From Streptomyces sp. CB02959 (GTDB taxonomy: Bacteria; Actinomycetota; Actinomycetes; Streptomycetales; Streptomycetaceae), in the NCBI RefSeq assembly GCF_002803155.1, contig NZ_NNBP01000003.1, positions 62,001 to 126,000 on the forward strand: a stretch of 64,000 nucleotides of DNA, written 5' to 3'. Within the stretch, counting starts at the first letter, position 1. Each line of letters begins with the position of its first letter. Below the pieces are notes generated by a model that was given only the letters and a program-made list of their open reading frames with translations, did no database searches and had not been told where the DNA came from. The position numbers and the translations under genes were made by a program. This document shows, piece by piece, positions 18,551 through 27,125 of the stretch.

Positions 18551-19896
18551 CCGGCGGCGCCGTCCGCCGCGGCTCCCGCGCCCGGCCCCGCCGGGTCCGG
18601 CGCCGACTCCGCCGCGGCCTGCTCCCGCAGGACCTCGCCGAGCACCCACGCCGCCCGCTCCGCGTCCGCGAAGGTGGTGTACAGCGGGGTGAAGCCGAAG
18701 CGCAGCACGTCGGGGTGGCGGAAGTCGCCGACCACTCCGCGCCGGATCAGCTCCGCCATGACCGTGCCGGCCAGCGGGGTGCCGCCCGGCTCGACCGCCG
18801 CGGAGCGCTTGCGGGAACAGGCCAGCGACACCTGGCTGCCGCGCCGCCGGTGCTCCTCCGGGGTGACCGAGCGGACCCACCCGGGCGGCGCGTACTCGGC
18901 CACGCACTCCAGGAAGAAGTCGGTCAGCGCCAGGCTCTTGGTGCGCACGTCCTCGATGGCGACGCCCTCCCACGCCTCCAACGCCGCCTCCAGGGCCAGC
19001 ATCGAGAGGATGTCCGGGGTGCCGACACGGCCGCGCAGGACGCCGTCGGCCGGGGCGTAGCCGGGTTCCATGCCGAACGGGTCGGCGTGCGAGTTCCAGC
19101 CGGGCAGCGGTGACTCGAACCGCCCCTGGAGGCTCTCGCGGAGGTAGAGGTACGCGGGCGAACCCGGGCCGCCGTTGAGGTACTTGTAGGTGCAGCCCAC
19201 CGCGAGGTCCACCCCGCAGGCGTCCAGCGCGACCGGCAGCGCCCCGGCACTGTGGCACAGGTCCCAGACCGCCAGCGCGCCCGCGGTGTGCAGCGCGGCG
19301 GTGATCTGGGCCATGTCGTTGAGCTCGCCGGTGCGGTAGTCGACGTGGTTGACCAGCGCCAACGCGGTCCGCTCGGTGACCTCGTCGGCGATCCGCGCGG
19401 GCTCCACCGGCCGGACCGCGAGACCGGCCATCCGGGCCGCGGAGCGGGCGATGTAGCCGTCGGTGGGGAAGGTCGTGGCGTCGACCAGGATCTCCGTACA
19501 GCCCTTTCCGGCCATCCGGATGCCGCCGGTCACCGCCTTGAAGACGTTGATGCTGGTGGAGTCGCCGACCACGACCTGGCCCGGGGCGGCCCCGATGAGC
19601 GGGGCGATCTTCTCGCCGATCCGCTCGGGCGCGGTCCACCAGCCGCTCTCGGTCCAGGAGCGGATGCGCAGCTCGCCCCACTCGTGGTTGATCACCTCGG
19701 CGATCCGGCCGGGCACCGACCGGGGCAGCGCGCCGAGCGAGTTGCCGTCGAGGTAGACGGTGTCGTCGAGGACGAAGCGGTCACGGGTCGCCGCCAGCGG
19801 CCCGACCGCGTCCAGTTCCGCGGCGCGGACCGCCTGCTTGCGCGTCCCGGCGGCGGTCGGACCGGGGCCCTGCGGGGTTTCGCGGCTCTCAGACAT
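18547..19896 (-). CDS. kynU: Kynureninase
   Basis: A 449-aa PLP hydrolase that cleaves kynurenine to anthranilate and alanine. Motifs: YLDGNSLGALP (48-58), GDSTSINVFKA, HVDYRTGELNDM, the cofactor-binding Asp in WDLCHSAGALP (about 211-221) and the Schiff-base lysine K238 in CTYKYLNGGPGSPAY. The ATG at 19894-19896 (MSESRETP) is chosen since homology begins soon after and it overlaps the dioxygenase stop by 8 nt, typical of operon coupling. Ala/Pro-rich tails at both ends are disordered. It is the middle gene of a three-gene tryptophan-catabolic operon. Confidence 0.96.
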   Translation of the reverse strand: MSESRETPQGPGPTAAGTRKQAVRAAELDAVGPLAATRDRFVLDDTVYLDGNSLGALPRSVPGRIAEVINHEWGELRIRSWTESGWWTAPERIGEKIAPLIGAAPGQVVVGDSTSINVFKAVTGGIRMAGKGCTEILVDATTFPTDGYIARSAARMAGLAVRPVEPARIADEVTERTALALVNHVDYRTGELNDMAQITAALHTAGALAVWDLCHSAGALPVALDACGVDLAVGCTYKYLNGGPGSPAYLYLRESLQGRFESPLPGWNSHADPFGMEPGYAPADGVLRGRVGTPDILSMLALEAALEAWEGVAIEDVRTKSLALTDFFLECVAEYAPPGWVRSVTPEEHRRRGSQVSLACSRKRSAAVEPGGTPLAGTVMAELIRRGVVGDFRHPDVLRFGFTPLYTTFADAERAAWVLGEVLREQAAAESAPDPAGPGAGAAADGAAG

Positions 19897-20779
19897 GGCT
19901 GCGCGCCGTCCACAGCTCGGGGAAGACGTTCTTGCGGGCCCGCTTCTCCAGCCAGGCGACCCCCGCTGATCCGCCGGTACCCATTTTCGCTCCCATCGCC
20001 CGTCGGGTCGCCACCAGATGGTCGTTGCGCCAGCGCCAGACCAGTTCCGCGACATCGGTCAACAGCTCGCCGAGCCGCACCAGTTCGGAGTCCTGCGGGC
20101 CGGTGAAGACCGCGGCCCAGACCTCCTCGACGGCCGGGTCCGGTTCGTGCCGCCGGGACGGGTCGCGCCGCAGGACGGCCTCCGGTATCGGATGGCCGCG
20201 GCGGGCCAGCAGCCGCAGCACCTCGTCGTACAGGCTCGGTTCCTGCAGCGCCTTCTCCAGCGCGGCATGGTCCTCCGGGTTGCCGCGGTGCGGCACCAGC
20301 ATCGACGCGGACTTCTCGCCGAGCAGGAACTCCAGCCGCCGGTACATCGCGGACTGGAAGCCGCTGCCCTCGCCGAGCGCGTCGCGGTAGGCGTTGAACT
20401 GTGCCGGCGTCAGCCGGGCGAGCGGCTTCCACGCGGCGTTCAGCGCCTCCAGCTCCCACGTGGAACGGCGCAGCGCGTCCATCGCCACCGGCAGGTCGTC
20501 CCGGCGCAGCGCCTCGGCGGCGGTGTGCCACTCATGGACGATGACCGTGAACCACAGCTCCATCACCTGCGTGGTGACCAGGAAGACCATCTCGCCCGGG
20601 TCGTCGGACTGGAGCTGCTGGAGATGGGTGAGGACGCTCGCGCGGACGTAGTCCTCGTACGGGGTGGTGGTGCCGGCGCCGATGCTCAGATCAGGGCCGA
20701 ACGGCGGGTCCGGCTCGGCGGCCGCAGGGTCCGGCGCGGGGGCGCGGTCCGCGGAATGGGTGGGAGACGGCTGCGACAT
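19889..20779 (-). CDS. kynA: Tryptophan 2,3-dioxygenase
   Basis: A 296-aa heme enzyme that opens the indole ring of tryptophan to N-formylkynurenine, the first gene of the operon. Family landmarks: TPYEDYV near the substrate site, FLVTTQVMELWF, WELEALNAAWKPL, GEGSGFQSAMYRRLEFLLG, the heme-ligand region WRWRNDHLVATRRAMG and the terminal GTGGSAGVAWL loop. The ATG at 20779 has TGAGGAG upstream. The first 30 residues are Pro/Ala-rich. Stop and kynU start overlap. Anthranilate made here often feeds antibiotic precursors, but no biosynthetic cluster is adjacent. Confidence 0.96.
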   Translation of the reverse strand: MSQPSPTHSADRAPAPDPAAAEPDPPFGPDLSIGAGTTTPYEDYVRASVLTHLQQLQSDDPGEMVFLVTTQVMELWFTVIVHEWHTAAEALRRDDLPVAMDALRRSTWELEALNAAWKPLARLTPAQFNAYRDALGEGSGFQSAMYRRLEFLLGEKSASMLVPHRGNPEDHAALEKALQEPSLYDEVLRLLARRGHPIPEAVLRRDPSRRHEPDPAVEEVWAAVFTGPQDSELVRLGELLTDVAELVWRWRNDHLVATRRAMGAKMGTGGSAGVAWLEKRARKNVFPELWTARSHV

Positions 20780-20904
20780 GAGGGACTCCTCAGGTGCGAA
20801 CTACCGGGTAGCGGTCCGCCCCTTCCTTGTCGGCTCGGGAGCCCCGGTCCCCTCGGGCGCGGGATGGCCCGGCCCACTGAAATCATCGGTGCTGCACCAC
20901 GACC

Positions 20905-20944
20905 GCGCAAGGGCCGGCGGCGATCTTGCGGCCGGCCCTTGCGC
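20905..20944 (-). terminator. Strong hairpin after the DUF3151 gene
   Basis: A perfect 14-bp stem with a 12-nt loop lies just beyond the stop of the minus-strand DUF3151 gene and upstream of the kyn operon, so it insulates the two. Confidence 0.8.
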
Positions 20945-20980
20945 CCGCCCCGGGAGACCGGGGCGGGCCGTCGCGGCGGC

Positions 20981-21394
20981 TCAGCTGAGCGTGTCGGCCG
21001 CGGTCGGCGAGGATTCGCGGAGGAAGCTCGCGCAGCGCTCGTACTCCTCCTGCTCGCCGATCGCCTGGGCGGCGCGGGCGAGGGCGTGCAGGGCGCGCAG
21101 GAAACCGCGGTTCGGCTCGTGCTCGAACGGCACCGGGCCGTGGCCCTTCCAGCCGGCCCGGCGCAGCGCGTCCAGACCGCGGTGGTAGCCGGTGCGGGCG
21201 TAGGCGTAGGACTCCACGACCCGGCCGCCCTCGAAGGCGTCGTCGGCGAGCTGGGCCCAGGCCAGGGAGGACGCCGGGTACTTTGCGGCGACATCGGTCG
21301 GCGCGGTGCCCGAGGCGAGCAGCGCACGGGGCTCCGGGTCGTCGGGCAGGTGGGTCGGGGGCGGTCCCCCGAGCAGGTTCTCGTGAATGGGCAT
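20981..21394 (-). CDS. DUF3151-family protein
   Basis: A 137-aa cytosolic all-helical protein matching the actinobacterial DUF3151 family: it starts MPIHENLLGGPPPTHLP and carries the repeated helix pair around ASSLAWAQLADDAFEGG, ESYAYARTGYHRGLDALRR and NRGFLRALHALARAA, which resembles TPR-like helices. Function is unknown. It is a single-gene unit with its own hairpin. The upstream region is unusually rich in C on this strand. Confidence 0.85.
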   Translation of the reverse strand: MPIHENLLGGPPPTHLPDDPEPRALLASGTAPTDVAAKYPASSLAWAQLADDAFEGGRVVESYAYARTGYHRGLDALRRAGWKGHGPVPFEHEPNRGFLRALHALARAAQAIGEQEEYERCASFLRESSPTAADTLS

Positions 21395-21565
21395 GTACCC
21401 AGTCTGCCCGTTCGCTGCGCTTGGCTGCGTCCCACGTGGTCGGCTTTCCCGCCGTGGGGGTTCGCTGTTTGCGCCTGCGGCGCGGGGCTGTCGGGTGCGC
21501 CCCCTCCCGTTGTGGTGGGGATGGAAGGTGGGTGGGGGCTTGGGGGAGTGGGTCGGTGCGGGTGG

Positions 21566-23131
21566 TTACGGAGGTGGAGGGGGGTGGTCCGTGGTGTGTT
21601 CGCCCGGGTCCAGGGGTGGGGCGGACACGCCGCAGTGGTAGGTGCACTCGGCGTGGCAGGGCTCGGCGGTCTCGGGTTCGGTGGGGTGGAGGACGTCGCT
21701 GCGGACGGTCAGCCAGGCGATCAGGGCGCCGAGCAGCAGTACCGCGGCGCACAGGGGCATGGCGCGGTGGAAGGCCGCGGCGAACGCCGGGGCCGAGCGG
21801 TACGCCTCCGGGCCCATCCCCGCGAGGAGTGGCAGTGCGGCCACCGCCACCAGTCCGGCGGCCCGGGCCGCCGCGTTGTTGATGCCGCTGGCCAGACCGG
21901 CCCGGTCGACGTCCACCGACGCCAGCACGGTGGCGGTGAGCGGGGCGACCAGGGTCACCATTCCGGCGCCCAGCACCACCAGCGCCGGCAGCACGTCGGT
22001 GAAGTAGGACGCGCCGGGGCCCACCCGGGTCATCAGCAGCATGCCGACCGCGCAGAGCACCGGGCCGACGGTGAGCGGGATCCGCGGTCCGATCCGCTGG
22101 CCCAGTTCGCCGGAGCGGGCCGACAGCAGCAGCATCAGCACGGTCGTGGGCAGCAGCGCGGTGCCGGCCTGGAGCGCCGAGTAGCCGGCGACGACCTGGA
22201 GCTGGAGCACGGAGAGGAAGAAGAACCCGCCGAACGCGGCGTAGACGCACACCGTCACCGCGTTGACGGCGCTGAACTGGCGGATCGCGAAGATCTTCGG
22301 CGGCAGCATCGGGTCGGCCCGCCGCCGCTCGACATGGAGGAAGACCACCCCGAGCAGCACCCCGGCCACCGCGGGCACGATCACCCCGGGTGCGAGGCCC
22401 CGCCCCGGTGCCGCGATCAGCGCGTAGGTGACCCCGGCCAGTGCCAGCGCGCCCAGGACCGCCCCGGCCACGTCGAAGCCGTGCACCCCGCCCGCCCCCC
22501 GTTCGCGGGTCTCGGGGACGTGCCGCAGCGCGATCGGCACGCAGGCCGCCGCCACCGGCACGTTCAGGAAGAACACCCAGCGCCACCCGGGGCCGTCCAC
22601 CAGCCAGCCGCCGACGAACGGGCCGATCGCCGCGGCCACCCCGCCCAGACCCGACCAGGCGCCGACCGCCCGGGCCCGGTCGTCGGGGTGGAACACCGCC
22701 TGGATCAGCGCCAGCGAGCCGGGGGTGAGCAGCGCCCCGCCGACGCCCTGGAGCGCACGGGCGGTGATCAGCATCCCGGGGCCCGGCGCCAGCCCGCACA
22801 GCAGCGAGGCCACCGCGAACCACACCACGCCGATCACGAACACCCGGCGCCGGCCGAACCGGTCGCCCAGCGCCCCGCCCAGCAGGATCAGCGCGGAGAG
22901 CGTGAGCATGTAGGCGGTGACGGTCCACTGGAGCACCGCCAGGTCCGCGTCGAGGTCCGCGCCGATCCTCGGCAGCGCGACATTGACGACCGTGCTGTCC
23001 AGCATCGCCATGCCCGAGCCGAGGACGGTGGTGGTCAGCACCCAGCGGCCCTGCGACGAGGCCAGCCGGACCCGGCCCGGCGCGCTGCCGGACACCGCCC
23101 CGCCCGGCTCACTCCTGGCCGGATCATCCAT
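21566..23131 (-). CDS. MFS drug exporter, DHA2 (14-TM) family
   Basis: A 521-aa transporter of the EmrB/QacA type. Motif A is LGGALGDRFGRRRVF; the DHA-specific motif around the first helix is MAMLDSTVVNVALPRIG; motif C is GGVAAAIGPFVGGWLV. About 14 TM helices are visible and the C-terminal tail is Pro/His-rich. Proton-driven efflux of a drug or metabolite is expected; the substrate is unknown and there is no adjacent TetR/MarR regulator. Its last codons run into a stretch of G-rich (plus-strand) DNA. Confidence 0.93.
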   Translation of the reverse strand: MDDPARSEPGGAVSGSAPGRVRLASSQGRWVLTTTVLGSGMAMLDSTVVNVALPRIGADLDADLAVLQWTVTAYMLTLSALILLGGALGDRFGRRRVFVIGVVWFAVASLLCGLAPGPGMLITARALQGVGGALLTPGSLALIQAVFHPDDRARAVGAWSGLGGVAAAIGPFVGGWLVDGPGWRWVFFLNVPVAAACVPIALRHVPETRERGAGGVHGFDVAGAVLGALALAGVTYALIAAPGRGLAPGVIVPAVAGVLLGVVFLHVERRRADPMLPPKIFAIRQFSAVNAVTVCVYAAFGGFFFLSVLQLQVVAGYSALQAGTALLPTTVLMLLLSARSGELGQRIGPRIPLTVGPVLCAVGMLLMTRVGPGASYFTDVLPALVVLGAGMVTLVAPLTATVLASVDVDRAGLASGINNAAARAAGLVAVAALPLLAGMGPEAYRSAPAFAAAFHRAMPLCAAVLLLGALIAWLTVRSDVLHPTEPETAEPCHAECTYHCGVSAPPLDPGEHTTDHPPPPP

Positions 23132-23195
23132 ACGGTGAGCATGCCCCGTTCCGCGGCCGCCCGCTCCCCGATCGGCGACGACGGCGAACCGGACG

Positions 23196-23236
23196 CCGAA
23201 GGGCCCCGCGACCGGTACGGCTGCGGGGCCCTTCGG
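23196..23236 (-). terminator. Hairpin downstream of fba
   Basis: A perfect 14-bp stem with a 13-nt loop begins 23 bp past the fba stop; it separates fba from the MFS gene on the same strand. Confidence 0.8.
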
Positions 23237-23258
23237 AAGCCGCCGAGCGGCCCGGTGC

Positions 23259-24281
23259 CTACTTGAGCCGGGTGCCCGTGGAGCGCAGGTTGGCGCACGC
23301 CTCGGTGACCCGCTTGGCCATGCCGGCCTCGGCCAGCTTGCCCCAGCTGCGCGGGTCGTAGGTCTTCTTGTCGCCGACCTCGCCGTCGACCTTCAGCACA
23401 CCGTCGTAGTTGCGGAACATGTGGTCCGCGACCGGGCGGGTGAAGGCGTACTGGGTGTCGGTGTCGAGGTTCATCTTGACCACGCCGTTCTCCAGCGCGG
23501 TGGCGATCTCCTCCTCGGTGGAGCCGGAGCCGCCGTGGAAGACGAAGTCGAACGGGGCGGCCTTGCCGTACTTGGCGCCGACGCCCTGCTGGAGGTCCTT
23601 CAGCAGTTCGGGGCGGAGCACGACGTTGCCCGGCTTGTAGACGCCGTGGACGTTGCCGAAGGAGGCGGCGAGCAGGTAGCGGCCCTGCTCACCCAGGCCC
23701 AGTGCCTCGGCGGTGCGCAGCGCGTCCTCGACCGTGGTGTAGAGCTCGTCGTTGATCTCGTGGGTGACGCCGTCCTCCTCGCCACCGGTCGGGGTGATCT
23801 CGACCTCAAGGATGATCTTGGCGGCGGCGGCGCGGGGCAGCAGCTCCTGGGCGATGGCCAGGTTGTCGGCGAGGGTCTCGGCCGAGCCGTCCCACATGTG
23901 CGACTGGAAGAGCGGGTTGCGGCCGGCCTTGACGCGCTCCTCGGAGACCGCGATCAGCGGGCGGACGTAGCCGTCCAGCTTATCCTTGGGGCAGTGGTCG
24001 GTGTGCAGGGCGACGTTGACGCCGTACTTCTCGGCGACCACGTGCGCGAACTCGGCGAGCGCCACCGCACCGGTGACCATGTCCTTGTTGTACTGACCGC
24101 CCAGGAACTCCGCACCACCGGTGGAGATCTGGATGATGCCGTCGCTCTCAGCCTCGGCGAAACCGCGCAGCGCCGCGTGCAGCGTCTGCGTGGACGTCAC
24201 GTTGATGGCCGGGTAGGCGAACTTGCCTGCCTTCGCCCGGTCCAGCATCTCGTTGTAGACCTCAGGGGTTGCGATGGGCAT
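23259..24281 (-). CDS. fba: Class II fructose-bisphosphate aldolase
   Basis: A 340-aa zinc enzyme that interconverts fructose-1,6-bisphosphate with dihydroxyacetone phosphate and glyceraldehyde-3-phosphate. Metal and catalytic residues are in VALHTDHCPKDKLDGY; ILEVEITPTGGEEDG, SFGNVHGVYKPG and FVFHGGSGSTEEEI carry the remaining zinc His and phosphate loops; NLDTDTQYAFTRP matches the class IIA form. The ATG at 24279-24281 (MPIATPEVYNEML) has AAGGAG at 7 nt; an upstream in-frame ATG lacks homology. A single gene, flanked by parS sites upstream. Confidence 0.98.
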   Translation of the reverse strand: MPIATPEVYNEMLDRAKAGKFAYPAINVTSTQTLHAALRGFAEAESDGIIQISTGGAEFLGGQYNKDMVTGAVALAEFAHVVAEKYGVNVALHTDHCPKDKLDGYVRPLIAVSEERVKAGRNPLFQSHMWDGSAETLADNLAIAQELLPRAAAAKIILEVEITPTGGEEDGVTHEINDELYTTVEDALRTAEALGLGEQGRYLLAASFGNVHGVYKPGNVVLRPELLKDLQQGVGAKYGKAAPFDFVFHGGSGSTEEEIATALENGVVKMNLDTDTQYAFTRPVADHMFRNYDGVLKVDGEVGDKKTYDPRSWGKLAEAGMAKRVTEACANLRSTGTRLK

Positions 24282-24417
24282 CTGTCCGCTCCTTGTGTGT
24301 GCGGGGTGTGCGTTCTTGGCCCTGACCAGGGGGCGACGACTTCGCCGTGGCACATCCTCCCAGACTCACTGGATTGCTCCACATCGCCCGTACGGCCGCT
24401 GCCCGCGAAGAGCGCAC

Positions 24418-24433
24418 GGTTTCACGTGAAACC
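24418..24433. promoter_or_regulatory. parS centromere site
   Basis: A perfect 16-bp palindrome with the parS core GTTTCACGTGAAAC at 24419-24432, in the gap between fba and pyrE. Confidence 0.92.
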
Positions 24434-24442
24434 GGGCCCGGT

Positions 24443-24457
24443 GTTTCACGGGAAAAC
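24443..24457. promoter_or_regulatory. Degenerate parS-like sequence
   Basis: GTTTCACGGGAAAAC differs from parS at the centre and end. It sits between two perfect sites, about 24 bp from each, so it may be a decayed or weak ParB site. Confidence 0.5.
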
Positions 24458-24466
24458 CTGCCCCAG

Positions 24467-24480
24467 GTTTCACGTGAAAC
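24467..24480. promoter_or_regulatory. parS centromere site
   Basis: A perfect GTTTCACGTGAAAC, 48 bp from the previous perfect site. Together with the degenerate copy it makes a three-unit cluster. Confidence 0.92.
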
Positions 24481-24531
24481 ACCGAGCCCGGGACAACGCC
24501 GCAGGTCAGTGAGAACGACCCGATCGGGTCG

Positions 24532-25074
24532 TCAGCTCAGGCCGAGATCGTCGAGCTGGTAGCCGGTGAGGTACCGCAGCCCGGCGTCGGCGATGGCCGA
24601 ACCGGCACCCCGGTCGACGATCGTCGCAACCGCAACCACCTCGGCGCCGGCCTCCCGCGCCGCCTCGACGGCGGTCAGCGGCGAGCCACCGGTGGTGGAG
24701 GTGTCCTCGACGATCAGGACGCGGCGGCCCGTGATGTCCGGGCCCTCGATCCGGCGCTGCATGCCGTGGGCCTTCTGCGCCTTGCGGACGACGAAGGCGT
24801 CCAGCCGGCGGCCGCGGGCGGCGGCGGCGTGCAGCATCGACGTGGCCACCGGGTCGGCGCCGAGCGTCAGCCCGCCGACCGCGTCGAAGTCCAGGTCCGC
24901 GGTGAGGTCGAGCATCAGCTGACCGACCAGCGGCGCCGCCTCGCTGTCGAGGGTGATCCGGCGCAGGTCGATGTAGTAGTCGGCTTCCTTGCCGGAGGAG
25001 AGCGTCACCTTGCCGTGCACCACGGCCTTGTCCTTGATCTGCTGCAGCAGCTCGCCGCGCACGTCGTCAGTCAT
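24532..25074 (-). CDS. pyrE: Orotate phosphoribosyltransferase
   Basis: A 180-aa enzyme transferring ribose-5-phosphate from PRPP to orotate in pyrimidine synthesis. It shows the family start LLQQIKDKAVVHGKVTLSSGKEADYYID, the hood-loop lysines in RKAQKAHG and the PRPP loop VLIVEDTSTTGGSP. The ATG at 25072-25074 is used because homology begins there; a GTG two codons upstream is possible and the Shine-Dalgarno is poor. The aldose epimerase gene is upstream on the same strand, 53 bp away. Confidence 0.97.
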   Translation of the reverse strand: MTDDVRGELLQQIKDKAVVHGKVTLSSGKEADYYIDLRRITLDSEAAPLVGQLMLDLTADLDFDAVGGLTLGADPVATSMLHAAAARGRRLDAFVVRKAQKAHGMQRRIEGPDITGRRVLIVEDTSTTGGSPLTAVEAAREAGAEVVAVATIVDRGAGSAIADAGLRYLTGYQLDDLGLS

Positions 25075-25127
25075 GCGCACGAGCTTAGGGCCTGCTCCAA
25101 GACAGCCCTCACCACGGCGTCCGCCGG

Positions 25128-25973
25128 CTACAGGGCGCGCCAGCTCCAGGTCGTCGAGACCTCCAGCGGGTCGATCGGGGTGACCAGGCGGGGGGCGGTG
25201 TTCAGACCGTTCGGCGGGCCGGACTGCGGCTCGACGCAGACCGCCTCCTGCTGCTCGTCGTAGACCACGACCCATTCGGCGCGGCTGGCGACCGTCAGCT
25301 GGAGCCGTCCCGGCCAGGTGAGCGTCACCTCGACGCCGCGCGGCATGCCGAAGCAGTCGTCCCACGGTCCGGGCCGCGGCGTGATCCGGCGGCCGGTCGG
25401 GAGGTGGTCCGGCCCCCGCTCCTCCTGCCACTCGGGGTTGAAGTCGATCCGTACGTCCTCGCCCTCGCCGAGGTTGCGCAGGAACCACGGGTGCCAGCCG
25501 GCCTGCGCCGGGAAGGAGTCGCCGACCGCCTCGACGCCCATGGTGAGCGTGAGCGAACCGCCGTCCTCGGCCAGTTCGACGAGCTGGGTGACGGTCCCCG
25601 GGTAGGGCCAGGGGGCCGCGGGGTCGGTCAGCTCGTAGGTGAAGGCCGCCGCGGTGCCGCTGGTCCGCGCGGTGCGCCAGCGGAGGTCGCGGCCGGTGCC
25701 GTGGATGGCGTGCGGCGGCGAGTTGACCGGCATCTGGTGGAGTTCGCCGCCGTTGCGGAACCGCCCGTGGTCGATCCGGCCGCACCACGGGACCATCGGG
25801 AAACAGCCGTACTTAGCGCCCTGCCGCAGCAGTTCCGTGCCGCCGACGCGCAGGCTGCCGAGCCGGCAGCCGTGGTCCGGGTGAACGGTCAGTTCGGTGT
25901 CCCCGGCGGACAGCCGTACGCCGTCCGCGCCGCGCTGCCGCGCCGCGCTCTGCGTGGTGTTCTCGGTACTCAC
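25128..25973 (-). CDS. Aldose 1-epimerase family protein
   Basis: A 281-aa galactose-mutarotase-fold protein. It has the phosphate/sugar-site segment FPMVPWCGRIDHGRF, the conserved HAIHGTGRDLRW histidine, GWHPWF with the second His, and a C-terminal VCVEPQSGPPNG containing the catalytic Glu. It would interconvert alpha and beta anomers of a hexose; the sugar is unknown. It starts at GTG 25973, and may share transcription with pyrE downstream. Confidence 0.9.
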   Translation of the reverse strand: MSTENTTQSAARQRGADGVRLSAGDTELTVHPDHGCRLGSLRVGGTELLRQGAKYGCFPMVPWCGRIDHGRFRNGGELHQMPVNSPPHAIHGTGRDLRWRTARTSGTAAAFTYELTDPAAPWPYPGTVTQLVELAEDGGSLTLTMGVEAVGDSFPAQAGWHPWFLRNLGEGEDVRIDFNPEWQEERGPDHLPTGRRITPRPGPWDDCFGMPRGVEVTLTWPGRLQLTVASRAEWVVVYDEQQEAVCVEPQSGPPNGLNTAPRLVTPIDPLEVSTTWSWRAL

Positions 25974-26067
25974 GGAAGCGACCCTAACGGTGCGACGGCC
26001 CGCACGCCGGGACCCGGGCGCCCGGCGGACCGCGCCGGTGCCCCGGCCGCGCCCGCGGGCCGCCCGG

Positions 26068-27015
26068 TCACCGGCGTCGCCGCAGCACCCGCCCGACCAC
26101 CACCGCCGAGGCCAGCACCACCGCGGCGGCGGGCGCCGCCCAGCGCAGCGGCACCGAACTCCCGCCGGGCTCCGGCGCCGGCACCGGCGCGTACCGGCCG
26201 CGCGGCGGAGCGTGGTCGACCTCCTCCGCGCTGCGCCCGATCATCGTCCGACGGGCGTGCGCGGCCTCCGCCGGCACCACCCCGGGCACCTCCTCCGGAC
26301 CGCCCAGGGCACCGAGCCCGTCCTCGTCCTCGTCGTCGGCGTCGGCATCGAAGGGAGCCACCTCGGGGACGTCGTCCGCCGCGAGCTCGGCCGGCTCGTC
26401 GGGGTCCGCCACCACGCTGACGTCGTCCTCCGCGTCACTGAGCGGATCGAGCGACGGAGGCGGCACCTCGGTGTCGAAGACGCTCTGCGGCACCGGCCCG
26501 GGGGCCTCCTCCGACGCCTCCGCGACCGGCCGGTCCGTCAGATCCGCCGCGAGGTTCTCCGCGAAGCGGTCCAGCAGCCGCCGCCCGGCGGTCGCCACCG
26601 ACTGGTCGTCGGCGGCGGCCAGCCGGCCCTCGCTGCGCACCGTGCCGGCGCACACCAAGGTCGTGCCGGGGCCGGGCTCGGAGGCCGGGGCGAGCCGCAC
26701 GGTCAGCGTCAGCGTCACGGTCCCGTCGCCCCGGGTCTCGGTGCCGCTCGCCTCGACGGTCACCGGGGCGGCCTCGTCGCCGGTCGCCGGGGAGCCGTCC
26801 CCCGGGCCGTCGGCCGAGCCGCCGGCGACGGTCAGCGTGCCGCGGTAGGTGATGGTGGAGCCTCCGACGCGCAGCCGCAGCCGCCCCTCGGGGCGGTTCG
26901 GGGCCGCATCGGCGTCGAGTTGGACTCCTGGGACACAGCGCGCCACGCGCTCCGGTTCGGTGAGCGCCTGCCGCACGGTCCCGACGGGAAACGGAACGTA
27001 CACCTCATGCTCCAT
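26068..27015 (-). CDS. SRPBCC (CoxG-like) protein with acidic linker and C-terminal membrane anchor
   Basis: A 315-aa protein. Residues 1-160 are a START/Bet-v1-like SRPBCC domain of the CoxG subfamily (HEVYVPFPVGTVRQALTEPERVARCVPGVQL). A long Asp/Glu-rich disordered stretch follows, and a C-terminal TM helix (about 287-308) ends in a basic RRRR tail, so the domain is tethered on the cytoplasmic side. CoxG-type domains help maturation or membrane recruitment of CO dehydrogenase, but no cox genes are here, so the ligand is unknown. Start ATG 27013-27015 is set by homology. Confidence 0.8.
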   Translation of the reverse strand: MEHEVYVPFPVGTVRQALTEPERVARCVPGVQLDADAAPNRPEGRLRLRVGGSTITYRGTLTVAGGSADGPGDGSPATGDEAAPVTVEASGTETRGDGTVTLTLTVRLAPASEPGPGTTLVCAGTVRSEGRLAAADDQSVATAGRRLLDRFAENLAADLTDRPVAEASEEAPGPVPQSVFDTEVPPPSLDPLSDAEDDVSVVADPDEPAELAADDVPEVAPFDADADDEDEDGLGALGGPEEVPGVVPAEAAHARRTMIGRSAEEVDHAPPRGRYAPVPAPEPGGSSVPLRWAAPAAAVVLASAVVVGRVLRRRR

Positions 27016-27125
27016 GGCATGGGAGCCTACCCAGCACCCGCGGCGCCCGTGCCCGCCGCGGCGGGAACTTTTCACCGGCGGTCCCGGACCGCACCGCACC
27101 CCGGCGCGGTGGGCGCCGCCCCCGC

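Noticed and set aside
20018..23266. A 1082-codon plus-strand open frame
   Set aside because: It lies opposite kynA, DUF3151 and the MFS gene, has low-complexity Arg/Gly/His-rich sequence and no family likeness.
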